From Bacillota bacterium (GTDB lineage: Bacteria; Bacillota; Bacilli; Bacillales_A; Planococcaceae), in assembly GCA_018816185.1 (NCBI GenBank), contig JAHIWI010000008.1, positions 1-64,000 on the forward strand: 64,000 nt of DNA, read 5' to 3'. Below the pieces are notes generated by a model. It saw only the letters and a list, made by a program, of their open reading frames with translations. It did not search any database and was not told where the DNA came from. This document shows, piece by piece, positions 53,705 through 62,153 of this stretch (within the stretch, counting starts at the first letter, position 1; every line of letters starts with the position of its first letter). A program made the position numbers and the translations under genes.

Positions 53705-54292
53705 TTAGCTATTTTGTCTTTGTAAAATTGGTTTTAATCGATATCCAAATAGTCCAGCTAAAACAGCTAAAATCAAATCTTTAGGCAATGGAACGACCAT
53801 CCATGCCCAAGCCATTTTGTATGAAAATCCTTCAGGTGCTGAAAACCAAAGTTTATAAGCTGCATACATCCAGTTTGTACCGAATACATAGTTGAAAACA
53901 AGGCCAGCTAAACCAGCAACTACGAACCCGACTTTTGATGGATACTTTTCTACTATATATCCTACGATATACGCCACTAAAATGAATGATAGAATAAATC
54001 CAAATGTGGGACTAAGTATCGTATCTAATCCACCAGAAAATTTTGCAAAGACAGGTAAACCTGCTAAACCGATAAGAGCGTATACCAGCATTGCAATAGC
54101 ACCTTGGCGTTTGCCAAGTAACATTCCTGCTAAAATAGCGAAAAATGTTTGAAGTGTAATAGGAACGCCACCGATTATTAAAAAGGAAGCGATATTGGCG
54201 CCAATCATCATTAAAGCAGCGAACATCGCTGTTTGTACCAGTTGTAATGTGCGTGAATGATTGCTTGATCTAGTTGCAGTAGAGCTCGTCAT
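53705..54292 (-). CDS. bioY: Biotin transporter BioY (ECF S component)
   Basis: Substrate-binding membrane subunit for biotin, 195 residues with six helices. VPITLQTFFAILAGMLLGKRQGAIAMLVYALIGLAGLPVF is the BioY core, and GGLDTILSPTFGFILSF and PLPKDLILAVLAGLFGYRL are also typical. It lacks the EcfA/EcfT genes next to it, so it probably uses the shared module. A candidate BirA operator overlaps its promoter. Confidence 0.93.
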   Translation of the reverse strand: MTSSTATRSSNHSRTLQLVQTAMFAALMMIGANIASFLIIGGVPITLQTFFAILAGMLLGKRQGAIAMLVYALIGLAGLPVFAKFSGGLDTILSPTFGFILSFILVAYIVGYIVEKYPSKVGFVVAGLAGLVFNYVFGTNWMYAAYKLWFSAPEGFSYKMAWAWMVVPLPKDLILAVLAGLFGYRLKPILQRQNS

Positions 54293-54322
54293 GTTAATCC
54301 TCCATTAAGTCAATTTAGCATC

Positions 54323-54374
54323 AGTATAATAGAAGTTTAATTTATAAGTCAACTTAAATTTTGGTTTAGTTAAC
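54323..54374 (-). promoter_or_regulatory. bioY promoter with overlapping BirA-type operator
   Basis: Minus strand: GTTAAC, 15-nt spacer, GTTGAC (54374 to 54348), the half-site spacing of Firmicute BirA operators (GTTAAC-N15-GTTAAC). The right half contains the -35 TTGACT (54352-54347), followed after 18 nt by TATACT (54328-54323). BirA-biotinyl-AMP bound here would block RNA polymerase. One half-site base deviates from the palindrome. Confidence 0.6.
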
Positions 54375-54497
54375 ACAAAACTTTTAAAATTAAATTCAGA
54401 TAACTATATTTCTAATAAATTGAAAATAAGTATAATGTATAAAAGATCTATTGTTTCCAATAAGTACTAATGAGTAAATGAAGAGAGGAATGAGGAA

Positions 54498-54836
54498 ATG
54501 AAAAATAATTTCATTGCAATATCTATAGTTAGTTTAGGTATTTGCATTCTTATTGGGAGCTGGTTAATAGCGGAGGGTTTTAAAGAAGTAAATGAATCAG
54601 TCCCTACTACAACAATTAAACAAGTAGACTTTTCTAAAGCACAACTCATGACAACAAAAGAAGTAGCCAACTATTTAGGAATCGATCAGGAAGAAATGGT
54701 TAAGTTAGGTCCAGTTGGAGGAGAGGGATACACCTCGAGCATCTTACCTTATGTGAAGATTGGCAACAAAGTCTATTATTCTAAATTAGCGATTGATATG
54801 TGGTTGCAACGTGGGGAGTCAGTTAGTGTTGAGTAA
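54498..54836 (+). CDS. Membrane-anchored helix-turn-helix (excisionase-like) protein
   Basis: The first 28 residues are a membrane helix (FIAISIVSLGICILIGSWLIA). After a linker comes a MerR/excisionase-type HTH_17 segment: LMTTKEVANYLGIDQEEMVKL, then LPYVKIGNKVYYSKLAIDMWLQRG, which is the wing plus last helix of that fold. It has 112 residues. RBS AGAGAGGAATGAGG. Single-pass anchoring of such a domain is unusual. It may act as a membrane-tethered DNA-binding or protein-binding module. Confidence 0.72.
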   Translation: MKNNFIAISIVSLGICILIGSWLIAEGFKEVNESVPTTTIKQVDFSKAQLMTTKEVANYLGIDQEEMVKLGPVGGEGYTSSILPYVKIGNKVYYSKLAIDMWLQRGESVSVE

Positions 54837-54874
54837 ACAATGTTTACATTAGGGAATGAAAGAGAGGGGAAAGT

Positions 54875-55543
54875 ATGAAAGGGATTACCAATTCGATCAC
54901 AGGATTTAAAGGGTTAGAGGTACCATATAGATTTATTAAACATGAGAAGACATCAAATCAATTAGCCATTTTCCTACCGGGTGAGGGATATACAAATAGT
55001 CGCCCGTTATTTCATTTTACTGAGGATGTTTTCAAGAATCATAATACTGATATATTAGAAATAGATTATCAGTACAAAGAAAAAGCGTATGATGATTTCA
55101 GTATGGAAGAGATTTGCGAGGCAGTCCAATATGATGTTAAAAAAGTGATTGAAAGCGTTCTTTCAGAGATATCTTATGATCAATACTATTTTGTTGCCAA
55201 ATCATTAGGGACAATAGGATTAAACTCGATTATGAATAAACCCGAATTTGAAAACGCTAAAATCATTTGGTTAACTCCTTTACTCGTAAGAGATGAGGTT
55301 CTAGAAGCTATGGTTCAAAGTCAGCATATCTCGCTAAGCTTTATGGGAACCAATGATCGAAATTATGTAGTGCCTCGTTATGAGCGCATGATACAAAATC
55401 CAAATATCTTATCTTCGCTGATTCCACAAATTAATCATGGAATGCAGTACGAAGCAGACACACTTGGATCAATCGATGTCCTAAAGAAGGTCATTGGAGA
55501 TATCGAGTATTTTGTGAAAAGTACGATGATTGAGAATAAGTGA
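54875..55543 (+). CDS. Alpha/beta-hydrolase-like protein
   Basis: A 222-residue protein with a hydrolase-like layout: LAIFLPGEGYTNSRPLFHF (oxyanion region), YYFVAKSLGTIGLNSIM with a Ser in the KSLGT elbow, and INHGMQYEAD with a candidate His. The acid may be the Asp in MGTNDRNY. This matches a small Bacillales family of uncharacterised alpha/beta hydrolases. AGAGAGGGGAAAG is the RBS. It lies 38 nt after the anchored HTH gene and ends with a terminator, so the two may be one operon. Confidence 0.7.
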   Translation: MKGITNSITGFKGLEVPYRFIKHEKTSNQLAIFLPGEGYTNSRPLFHFTEDVFKNHNTDILEIDYQYKEKAYDDFSMEEICEAVQYDVKKVIESVLSEISYDQYYFVAKSLGTIGLNSIMNKPEFENAKIIWLTPLLVRDEVLEAMVQSQHISLSFMGTNDRNYVVPRYERMIQNPNILSSLIPQINHGMQYEADTLGSIDVLKKVIGDIEYFVKSTMIENK

Positions 55544-55550
55544 GAATGAA

Positions 55551-55589
55551 AAAGTGCCGTCATGGAAATTTACCATGACGGTGTTTTTT
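55551..55589 (+). terminator. Terminator after the hydrolase gene
   Basis: GCCGTCATGG and CCATGACGG flank the loop AAATTTA, followed by TGTTTTTT. Confidence 0.9.
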
Positions 55590-55727
55590 CGGTTGTCTAT
55601 CATCTTAAAAAATTAGTATTCAAGTGTTATTAAAAGTGATAATCTGAATTTAGAATATTCAAAAACTATTATTCAACATATGATTTGATAGGGTGTCAAA
55701 TTTCGATAAAAGGTACGGTGCTAATAT

Positions 55728-56987
55728 ATGGAGCTTCTCACAAAGGATTTACTTATTAATTTTTTGTTCATTCTCTTGCCGTTGTTTTTATTACAATTGT
55801 TTTATTCTCTAAGGTTTGTCTATAAAATTGATAAATTAAAAGACATTTTATTTACAATCCTTTCGATGCTTTCAATTGGATTATGTATGGCCTTTCCGTT
55901 CTCTATAGGGGATGGATTAATTTTTGATTTGAGAAGAGTTCCATTAATTTTAGGTGTTCTATATGGAGGACCTAGAATTGGTATACTATTACTCGCTTTT
56001 CTTATTGTTACACGTGGTTTAATAGGAATAGAAACTGGGTTTTATATTTCTATGGTATCCTTCACCGTGCTGACGATTTTTTTAAGTGTTGTATCAAAGT
56101 ATTATGTCAAAATGACTTTGAATAAAAAGCTTGTTATAAGTGGACTATTAGTTACCGTTTCAATTCAGATGACGTATCTTCTAATTACGAGGTTTGCTTT
56201 GTTGGAATTACCCAATCACATTTGGATCCAATATTTTGCAGTAAACATTATCGCGACGTTGATGGGGACGTTTTTAATTGAAATCATACGTATGAATGCT
56301 GATTTATTAGAGAAGTTGATGAAAGCAGAAAAACTAAAAATAGTTAGTCATTTAGCGGCGAGTATTTCTCATGAAGTGAGAAACCCTTTAACAACTTGTA
56401 AAGGATTTTTACAACTTTCACATCAAGAAGAAACCTCTCCTAATATAAGGAATTATTTAGGGACGGCGATACAGGAGTTGGATCGAGCATCTAATATTAT
56501 TAATGATTACTTAACGTTTGCGAAGCCTGCTCCAGAAACCATGGAGAAAATTTCTGTTTGTAATGAAGTCCAAAATGTTGTCAATATATTAACTCCGTTA
56601 GCCAATATGAGCAACGTTCAACTTAAAACTTCAAAAGTTGAATATATTGAGTGCTTTATTTTAGGTGATCATAGGAGATTGCAGCAATCTTTAATTAATA
56701 TCGTAAAGAATGGTATTGAATCTATGCATAATGGTGGGGAATTAGAGATACATTTAACTTCTGATTATTCTTCAGTACGTATTGAGATTCGAGATGAAGG
56801 CAAAGGAATGAGTCAGCATCAAATTAACCGATTAGGTGAACCGTATTTTACCACAAAGGAAAATGGAACTGGTTTAGGCATGATGGTGTCTTTCAGTCTT
56901 ATTAAAAGTATGGGTGGGCAAGTCAATGTAGATAGTGAAGTTGGAAAGTGGACATTGTTTTCAATTGAATTTCCAGTAGTTCAGTAA
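55728..56987 (+). CDS. Sensor histidine kinase, KinB-like sporulation kinase
   Basis: An N-terminal 5TM-5TMR_LYT-type membrane part (about 1-200, with FDLRRVPLILGVLYGGPRIG) and a HisKA/HATPase kinase: phospho-His in ASISHEVRNPLTTCKGFLQL, N box IVKNGIESM, G1 DEGKGMS, G2 GTGLGMMVS. It has 419 residues, close to KinB of B. subtilis (about 430, same topology). The HEVRNPLT H-box matches sporulation kinases that feed Spo0F. No response regulator is adjacent, as usual for orphan Kin proteins. Confidence 0.82.
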   Translation: MELLTKDLLINFLFILLPLFLLQLFYSLRFVYKIDKLKDILFTILSMLSIGLCMAFPFSIGDGLIFDLRRVPLILGVLYGGPRIGILLLAFLIVTRGLIGIETGFYISMVSFTVLTIFLSVVSKYYVKMTLNKKLVISGLLVTVSIQMTYLLITRFALLELPNHIWIQYFAVNIIATLMGTFLIEIIRMNADLLEKLMKAEKLKIVSHLAASISHEVRNPLTTCKGFLQLSHQEETSPNIRNYLGTAIQELDRASNIINDYLTFAKPAPETMEKISVCNEVQNVVNILTPLANMSNVQLKTSKVEYIECFILGDHRRLQQSLINIVKNGIESMHNGGELEIHLTSDYSSVRIEIRDEGKGMSQHQINRLGEPYFTTKENGTGLGMMVSFSLIKSMGGQVNVDSEVGKWTLFSIEFPVVQ

Positions 56988-57007
56988 ATATCCCTATATT
57001 TTCATAT

Positions 57008-57045
57008 GAAAAAGCGGCTGAATTTAAATCTTCAGTCGCTTTTTG
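57008..57045 (+). terminator. Terminator after the KinB-like gene
   Basis: AAAAGCGGCTGAA and TTCAGTCGCTTTTT pair over 12 bp (one mismatch) around TTTAAATC. Confidence 0.88.
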
Positions 57046-57143
57046 TTTGGATTTCATTCGTGTAATGTTGTGTTTGGATAGTTCGTGTAAGAGTTATATG
57101 GCTATCTTGATTTACATTTAATCGATTATAAAGGAGTATTTGC

Positions 57144-57623
57144 ATGACAGGTAAGACACACATCATTGGCGGATTGGCAGCAAGTCTTGCAGTTTCGCAG
57201 TTTTCAAATTACGATCCTGTTCTTTTAGTAGGAGCGGGAGTTGTCGGTGGACTGATCCCTGATATTTGTCATGGCGGTAGTAAAATTGGTCGAACGTTTC
57301 CACTGTTATCGAGATTGATTAACATTTTGTTTGGACATCGTTCTTTCACGCACAGTTTGCTTTTTTTGGTCATTGTCGCAGCACTTTTACATACATATGC
57401 ACAAAATGAAGCAGTGACTGTAGGGATTTTAGTTGGTATGATCAGCCATTACATTTTAGACATGTCTACAAAAAATGGGATTAAATTATTTTTCCCAATA
57501 ACAATTAAGGTGCGTTTTCCGATGACAACACGAACTGGTGGGAAAGTGGAAGAATTGATATTGGCAGCTTTGTCTTTGATATCCGTTTATTTTGGATACG
57601 AAGCGTTTGGTTTTTATTTTTAA
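57144..57623 (+). CDS. YdjM-like membrane-bound metal-dependent hydrolase
   Basis: DUF457/YdjM family, 159 residues with four helices. Conserved metal-ligand-like residues: KTHIIGG at the start, GGLIPDICHGGSKIG, HRSFTHSLLF and SHYILDMSTKNG. All the His/Asp motifs of the family are intact. E. coli YdjM is LexA-regulated, but I see no clear LexA box here. GGAG lies 8 nt before the ATG. Confidence 0.85.
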   Translation: MTGKTHIIGGLAASLAVSQFSNYDPVLLVGAGVVGGLIPDICHGGSKIGRTFPLLSRLINILFGHRSFTHSLLFLVIVAALLHTYAQNEAVTVGILVGMISHYILDMSTKNGIKLFFPITIKVRFPMTTRTGGKVEELILAALSLISVYFGYEAFGFYF

Positions 57624-57654
57624 AGACTATGCTCAATAAAAAAGAATGATCGGC

Positions 57655-57775
57655 TATTTCTTTCGCTTTCTCCGGACGAAACGCTAACCTCATCAGCTCA
57701 TCTGTCTACAACCAGCTGTGTCTGTGAGGTTAAGTTTGTTTCTTTATTCCGCAGAAGTCTTTAGAAATACCGACC
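57655..57775. repeat. Dispersed intergenic repeat, divergent copy 4
   Basis: On the minus strand it begins AGACTTCTGCGGAATAAAG and ends TCCGGAGAAAGCGAAAG, like the ends of copies 1 and 2. Its middle is a different imperfect inverted repeat (TTAACCTCAC and TGATGAGGTTA). No coding potential seen between the flanking genes (57624-57859). Confidence 0.45.
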
Positions 57776-57859
57776 ATTTTTTTATAAAAATGCAGGTTTC
57801 TAGTTGTATAAATTCCATCAAATTTCGAATCCTAATCCATGGTTAAATAGAAAACCACT

Positions 57860-58375
57860 TTAATTAGCAGCATCAGGGAATATACGTTTAACAAGCATGC
57901 TGAATTCTTCACCTAAACCTTCAATTGGTTCGCCCGCTTCGATTTTATCAGCATAGTCCGTCATTCGATCAACAAAGTCTGGATTCACTGACACATATAC
58001 ATTTTCTAAATCCGTATTTGTCGCTTTAACTTGATCACCAATTTTAGCGTTAATTTGCTCGATTTCGTCAGAACCTTCTACTACTTCTGATAAATCATCT
58101 GTTAATACAGCTGCTACATAAGCATTGTTATTTGTAATAATGACCGTAGCACTTTTCACTTCTTCTAATTCCGTCACTTTTTTCTCCGCTTCATCGGCAC
58201 GTTCTAAATTTGCGTTGTCCATTTCATCTTCATTTTCCATTTCGTTGTTTAGGGATTCATCTGGCTCCGCATTGTTTGTGGTGTTATCAGTGGTTTTGTC
58301 CGCTTCTTGTGTTCCACATCCAAAAAGCGCTAAACAAAGAATAAGGGTTGAAAGGAGTATCCATAATTTCTTCAT
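57860..58375 (-). CDS. YhcN/YlaJ-family sporulation lipoprotein
   Basis: Lipoprotein with signal peptide MKKLWILLSTLILCL and lipobox LFGC, an Asp/Glu/Asn-rich linker, then the YhcN/YlaJ domain (ADEAEKKVTELEEVKSATV, NAYVAAVL, and the C-terminal VYVSVNPDFVDRMTDYADKI). These are spore inner-membrane or germination-associated lipoproteins in Bacillus. The real start is 58375 with GGAGG upstream, giving 171 residues; the track start at 58414 is too early. Confidence 0.85.
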   Translation of the reverse strand: MKKLWILLSTLILCLALFGCGTQEADKTTDNTTNNAEPDESLNNEMENEDEMDNANLERADEAEKKVTELEEVKSATVIITNNNAYVAAVLTDDLSEVVEGSDEIEQINAKIGDQVKATNTDLENVYVSVNPDFVDRMTDYADKIEAGEPIEGLGEEFSMLVKRIFPDAAN

Positions 58376-58467
58376 TTTGTACCTCCAAATAGTTTGATGC
58401 TTTAGGTTGGGCATTTATTTGCCCTTTACTCATGGTTTTATTTGGTGATACAGATGAAAATGAATGA

Positions 58468-58505
58468 GAAAAAGCGACTGAAAGAAAGCAGTCAGTCGCT
58501 TTTTT
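58468..58505. terminator. Terminator after the BsuPI-like gene
   Basis: AAAAGCGACTGA and TCAGTCGCTTTT form a 12-bp stem around AAGAAAGCAG, 11 nt after the stop of the minus-strand BsuPI lipoprotein gene. Confidence 0.85.
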
Positions 58506-58515
58506 AAATACTTAT

Positions 58516-59232
58516 CTACTCTAATTCAGCCGATTGAATTACTTTTTGTCCATCAATGATGACGTAGAAAACTCTGATTTTCACTTTTGATTCTAAATCA
58601 TCGAAAAATGGTCTTGCTACTTCGGCAAGTCGCATTGCTTCAATCTCATTTTGTTCATTGACCACTTCAATGGAGTTTAAATCTTGTCTGCCATTATAAG
58701 TGACGACCTCTTCTTCGACTTTTAATTTCCCATCACTTAAAGTTGTTGCAGTTGCACCTTCCCAAATGATTTCCTCAGATACCTTCCAGTCTTCTGCTTC
58801 TTCTGCAGTTGACCAAACCTCAAGTGTATAAGTTCCATTTACTAGGGAAGCAAGGCCTTCAGAGGCATCAACATCCATTTCAAGCGTTTCGCCAGGTTTC
58901 AACACGCTTTCTTGAAGCATTTGCGTGTACATTTTGTTCTCTGAGTCCTTGTAAAGGACATCTCCGTTTTCATCCATTAGCTGATAATCGAAAAATTGAG
59001 CGCTGTTCATCGTTAAGGTTACATCTTTCTCTGTGTCATTTTTAAGCTGGAAGACATACTGATGATCACCTGCTTCATTCTTAATTAAGCTAGGGACCAC
59101 AGCACCTGCTACAATTCCTTTGTTTTCATTGTCGCTTCCTGTGTTGGAATCTTCACTTTCGTCAGTTGTTCCACAAGCGGCTAACAATAAAACTACACCA
59201 GCAGTCATCATCATTTTCCACAATTTCTTCAT
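58516..59232 (-). CDS. BsuPI-domain lipoprotein
   Basis: Signal peptide MKKLWKMMMTAGVVLLLAAC with lipobox LAAC, then a BsuPI domain (about 60-150: YVFQLKNDTEKDVTLTMNSAQFFDYQL, LKPGETLEMDVD), named after an intracellular proteinase inhibitor of B. subtilis. A further 80 residues follow (ISSVEVV-like, VIIDGQKVIQSAELE), looking like a small alpha/beta or PepSY-like domain. It has 238 residues. A surface protease-inhibitor or stress role is possible but unproven. Confidence 0.8.
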   Translation of the reverse strand: MKKLWKMMMTAGVVLLLAACGTTDESEDSNTGSDNENKGIVAGAVVPSLIKNEAGDHQYVFQLKNDTEKDVTLTMNSAQFFDYQLMDENGDVLYKDSENKMYTQMLQESVLKPGETLEMDVDASEGLASLVNGTYTLEVWSTAEEAEDWKVSEEIIWEGATATTLSDGKLKVEEEVVTYNGRQDLNSIEVVNEQNEIEAMRLAEVARPFFDDLESKVKIRVFYVIIDGQKVIQSAELE

Positions 59233-59390
59233 TGGAATAAACCACCCTTCATTTATATATATTAGTCCGTAGTAAGAGTAGAAGAGTTACAACAAAATTA
59301 AAATAATTATGTGTTATAAGGATAACGTTGAAACTTTCATAGGCGTTATCTCGTATCTTGTATCAAATGGTTTTTGGAAGGAATTTGTAG

Positions 59391-60038
59391 ATGAAAAACA
59401 ACGTTATCTTGCTCGATTTAATTTTTTATTTAGCTTTGCCCTTATTTGTATGGCATGTGTTACGCGACCATGTTGGTGACTACTATGCCATGTTGTTGAC
59501 GAGTGTACCAGGAATTATTTATACCTTATATCGATTTAAACAAACCAAGAAACTGAATGTTACCGGGACTTTTATTTTGGCGTCTTTAGTCATTGGAACT
59601 GTGATTGACTTATTATCAGGATCTGCACTAAGACTTCTATGGAATAATGTATTTTACTCACTTGCTATGGGTGTGTTTTTTTTAGGAACGATGCTATTTA
59701 AACGTCCACTAGCACTCTATTTCGCATTAGATGTGGCTGAATTACAAGGTCATGATCGGAAATTTAGTGAGCGTTTATTTTATCACAAACCATTAATCCT
59801 TATTTTCCAAGGAATCACACTTATTTTAGCTTTAAGAAGTGGTTTGTTCGCAGGTTTAAATTCCTGGTTAATCTTAGAGTATGGAGTCGAGGCTTTTGAT
59901 AAAGGAATTGTATTAAAACAAGTATTAGGTTGGGTAATAACCGGCGTAACTGTTATCGGGTTTTTCTATGTAAGTAAAGTGATACAAGACTCGCCCGAAT
60001 TGATTAAGAAAGTGCAAGCTGATCTTGCAGAAACGTGA
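59391..60038 (+). CDS. VC0807-like integral membrane protein
   Basis: A 215-residue protein with about six helices. Pattern LFVWHVLRDHVGDYYAMLLTSVPGIIYTLYRF and FLGTMLFKRPLALYFALDV resembles the uncharacterised VC0807 membrane family. RBS GGAAGGAA. It is followed after 60 nt by the DUF2188 gene, perhaps in one transcript. Function unknown. Confidence 0.72.
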   Translation: MKNNVILLDLIFYLALPLFVWHVLRDHVGDYYAMLLTSVPGIIYTLYRFKQTKKLNVTGTFILASLVIGTVIDLLSGSALRLLWNNVFYSLAMGVFFLGTMLFKRPLALYFALDVAELQGHDRKFSERLFYHKPLILIFQGITLILALRSGLFAGLNSWLILEYGVEAFDKGIVLKQVLGWVITGVTVIGFFYVSKVIQDSPELIKKVQADLAET

Positions 60039-60098
60039 TTTTAGGTTTTATTGAAGAGGAATAGGGAACTCTTATTACTAAAAAAGGAGAGGATTTCT

Positions 60099-60467
60099 AT
60101 GCCTTGGAATAAAAATGATTACCCAGATTCATTTAATAACTTGAATGCAAATGTTAGAAATAAAGCAATCGAAATTGCCAATGCATTGCTTGAGGATGGA
60201 ATGGAGGAAGGAAGAGCCATTGCCATCGCCACTGAAAAGGCAAGAGAATATGTGACTGGAGACAAGAAGCAAGACGTCTATCAAGTGAACGCACATACCG
60301 ACGGATGGCAATTAACGAAAGAATCGAGCAAGAAAGCTATTTTTGTATCCGAAACGAAAGATGCATTACTCGAAAAAGCCAAACCATATGTAAATGAAAA
60401 AAACGGGGTATTGAAGGTTTACCATGAAGACGGTTCTTTGCAAGATACATTTTATGAAGTAGATTGA
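60099..60467 (+). CDS. DUF2188 protein
   Basis: About 122 residues. The N-terminus MPWNKNDYPDSFNNLNANVRNKAIEIANALLEDG resembles ChaB-like or DUF2188-linked helical regions. The C-terminal half, VYQVNAHTDGWQLTKESSKKAIFVSETKDALLEKA, then LKVYHEDGSLQDTFYE, is a DUF2188 domain (small beta-alpha fold). ATG 60099 follows AAAGGAGAGG. Cytosolic, unknown role; relatives are often expressed in stress or sporulation. Confidence 0.77.
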   Translation: MPWNKNDYPDSFNNLNANVRNKAIEIANALLEDGMEEGRAIAIATEKAREYVTGDKKQDVYQVNAHTDGWQLTKESSKKAIFVSETKDALLEKAKPYVNEKNGVLKVYHEDGSLQDTFYEVD

Positions 60468-60558
60468 TCTTGAGGTTGCCTCGTTAGGAGGTGACCTTTT
60501 TTGATTGTCGCCTAGTATGCTACAGCCACTAAATCAAGGGTATTGAATTGTTTGAAAA

Positions 60559-60692
60559 TCATGAATTTTAGAATGTGGTACTCGAATCCTTGAATCGGGT
60601 ACTCGAATTCGAGAATAGCGCCATCCAAATGGAGAACAACCACAACCAATCCTTGAATACCAACCGCCAAATCGAGAATGCTCCTATTTCGA
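60559..60692. repeat. Degenerate tandem repeat with 21-bp period
   Basis: Successive 21-nt units on the plus strand: GGTACTCGAATCCTTGAATCG, GGTACTCGAATTCGAGAATAG (each unit quoted up to its core) and further weaker units with cores AAATGGAGAAC, AATCCTTGAAT and AAATCGAGAAT at the same spacing. Read on the minus strand it gives heptads (ILDLAVG, IQGLVVV, VLHLDGA, ILEFEYP, IQGFEYH). The overlapping minus ORFs (60512-60733, 60568-60828) start in or beyond the glnQ-type terminator and are probably not genes. Confidence 0.6.
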
Positions 60693-60701
60693 GACAAAAA
60701 T

Positions 60702-60729
60702 AAAAAAGCCTCTGCCGCAGCAGAAGCTT
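60702..60729 (-). terminator. Terminator after the amino acid importer operon
   Basis: Minus strand AAGCTTCTGC and GCAGAGGCTT (one G-U pair) are followed by TTTTTTATTTTT. The G-U works only on the minus strand, matching the direction of the importer operon. Confidence 0.85.
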
Positions 60730-60739
60730 CCAAATGTAA

Positions 60740-61462
60740 TTATAAAATTTTATCCAAAAAGTCTTTTGCTCTTTCAGTTTTTGGATTAGTGAAGAAATCG
60801 TTCGGTTTACCTTCTTCAAGTAAGACACCGTGATCTAGGAATAGAATACGATCAGCGACTTCACGAGCAAAACCCATTTCATGCGTCACGACAATCATCG
60901 TCATGCCTGATTTCGCAAGGTCTTTCATAACATCCAATACTTCTTTCACCATCTCAGGATCAAGGGCGGATGTTGGTTCATCGAATAACATCAGTTCAGG
61001 TTCCATAGCTAATGCACGAGCTATTGCTACACGTTGTTTCTGACCGCCTGAAAGACTGCTTGGATAAGCAGATTCTTTTTCAGACAAGCCTACTTTGTGC
61101 AACAAGCTTCGTGCGCTTTGTTCAGCTGCTTGTTTTTTCACGCCTTTTGCTTTCATGGGTGCATAGGTTAAGTTTTCTAAAACCGTCATATGAGGAAATA
61201 AATGAAAATGTTGAAAAACCATACCGATTTGTTGGCGCATTTTATGGATCGGCGTTTTTGAATCGGTTAAATCATGATTTTCAACGAGAATTTTCCCTGA
61301 TGAGGGATTCTCTAAAACATTTAAGCAACGTAGAAAAGTCGATTTTCCGGAGCCAGAAGGACCGATTATAGCGACGACTTCGCCTTTTGAAATTTGTGTC
61401 GAAATATTAGTTAGCACTTCATTTTTCCCGAAGCTTTTAGAGAGATTTTCAACTCTAATCAC
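60740..61462 (-). CDS. Polar amino acid ABC transporter ATPase (ArtR/GlnQ-like)
   Basis: A 240-residue ATPase: Walker [14 protein letters not shown]-loop [12 protein letters not shown], signature [17 protein letters not shown], Walker [17 protein letters not shown]-loop VTHEMGF. This is the typical GlnQ/ArtR/TcyC type. It overlaps the permease gene by 8 nt. Distal gene of a three-gene importer operon. Confidence 0.93.
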   Translation of the reverse strand: MIRVENLSKSFGKNEVLTNISTQISKGEVVAIIGPSGSGKSTFLRCLNVLENPSSGKILVENHDLTDSKTPIHKMRQQIGMVFQHFHLFPHMTVLENLTYAPMKAKGVKKQAAEQSARSLLHKVGLSEKESAYPSSLSGGQKQRVAIARALAMEPELMLFDEPTSALDPEMVKEVLDVMKDLAKSGMTMIVVTHEMGFAREVADRILFLDHGVLLEEGKPNDFFTNPKTERAKDFLDKIL

Positions 61463-62114
61463 TGACCTTCAACCTCCTTTCAATCACTTTGCCAATGGAG
61501 GATAGAACAAAGACCATCAACCAGTAAATAAATCCGACAAAAAGCAAAGGTTCAAAACTACGGTAGATGTCTGATCCCACCACTTGAGCACGACGCATTA
61601 AATCTAAAACCGAGATCGTTGATACAAGTGCAGACTCTTTCGTCAATGTGATAACTTCGTTCATAAGCGCAGGTAAAATATTTTTAAAAGCTTGCGGTAA
61701 AATGATGTCTTTCATCATTTGTTTATAAGGGATTCCTAGTGCCATAGCAGCTTCTGTTTGGCCTTTATCGACTGCTTGAATTCCCGCTCGAATAATTTCA
61801 GATATATATGCGGCTGAATTCAGTCCAAAAGCTAAAATAGCTGATAAAAATGGAGAAATATCATAGCCAGTCAGTTGCGGAATAGCAAAATAGAAAATCA
61901 TCAACTGAAGGATTAATGGTGTGCCTCGAAAAATGGATGTATAAACGATGGCAAACCAATTTAATAGTTTAATCGAACCAATCTTACATAATGCTAAGAG
62001 TGTTCCTAATATAAACCCAAAAATCAATGCAACAAATACAAATTTTAACGTTACCCAAATTCCTTCTAACATAAAAGGAATATAAGGCGTGATTTGACCA
62101 AAGTCTAAATTCAT
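61455..62114 (-). CDS. Polar amino acid ABC transporter permease (ArtQ-like)
   Basis: A 219-residue HisM/GlnP-type permease (His/Glu/Gln/Arg/opine family) with five helices. [21 protein letters not shown] and the EAA loop [35 protein letters not shown] are diagnostic. Forms a homodimer in the membrane. It is placed between the binding protein and ATPase genes. Confidence 0.93.
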   Translation of the reverse strand: MNLDFGQITPYIPFMLEGIWVTLKFVFVALIFGFILGTLLALCKIGSIKLLNWFAIVYTSIFRGTPLILQLMIFYFAIPQLTGYDISPFLSAILAFGLNSAAYISEIIRAGIQAVDKGQTEAAMALGIPYKQMMKDIILPQAFKNILPALMNEVITLTKESALVSTISVLDLMRRAQVVGSDIYRSFEPLLFVGFIYWLMVFVLSSIGKVIERRLKVSD

Positions 62115-62153
62115 GCCTTACACCTCATTTCTATATTTTACTTTCACGCAAAC

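Noticed and set aside
60512-60828. Minus-strand ORFs of 73 and 86 aa as genes
   Set aside because: They overlap the terminator and end of the importer ATPase gene and consist mainly of the 21-bp repeat; no RBS.
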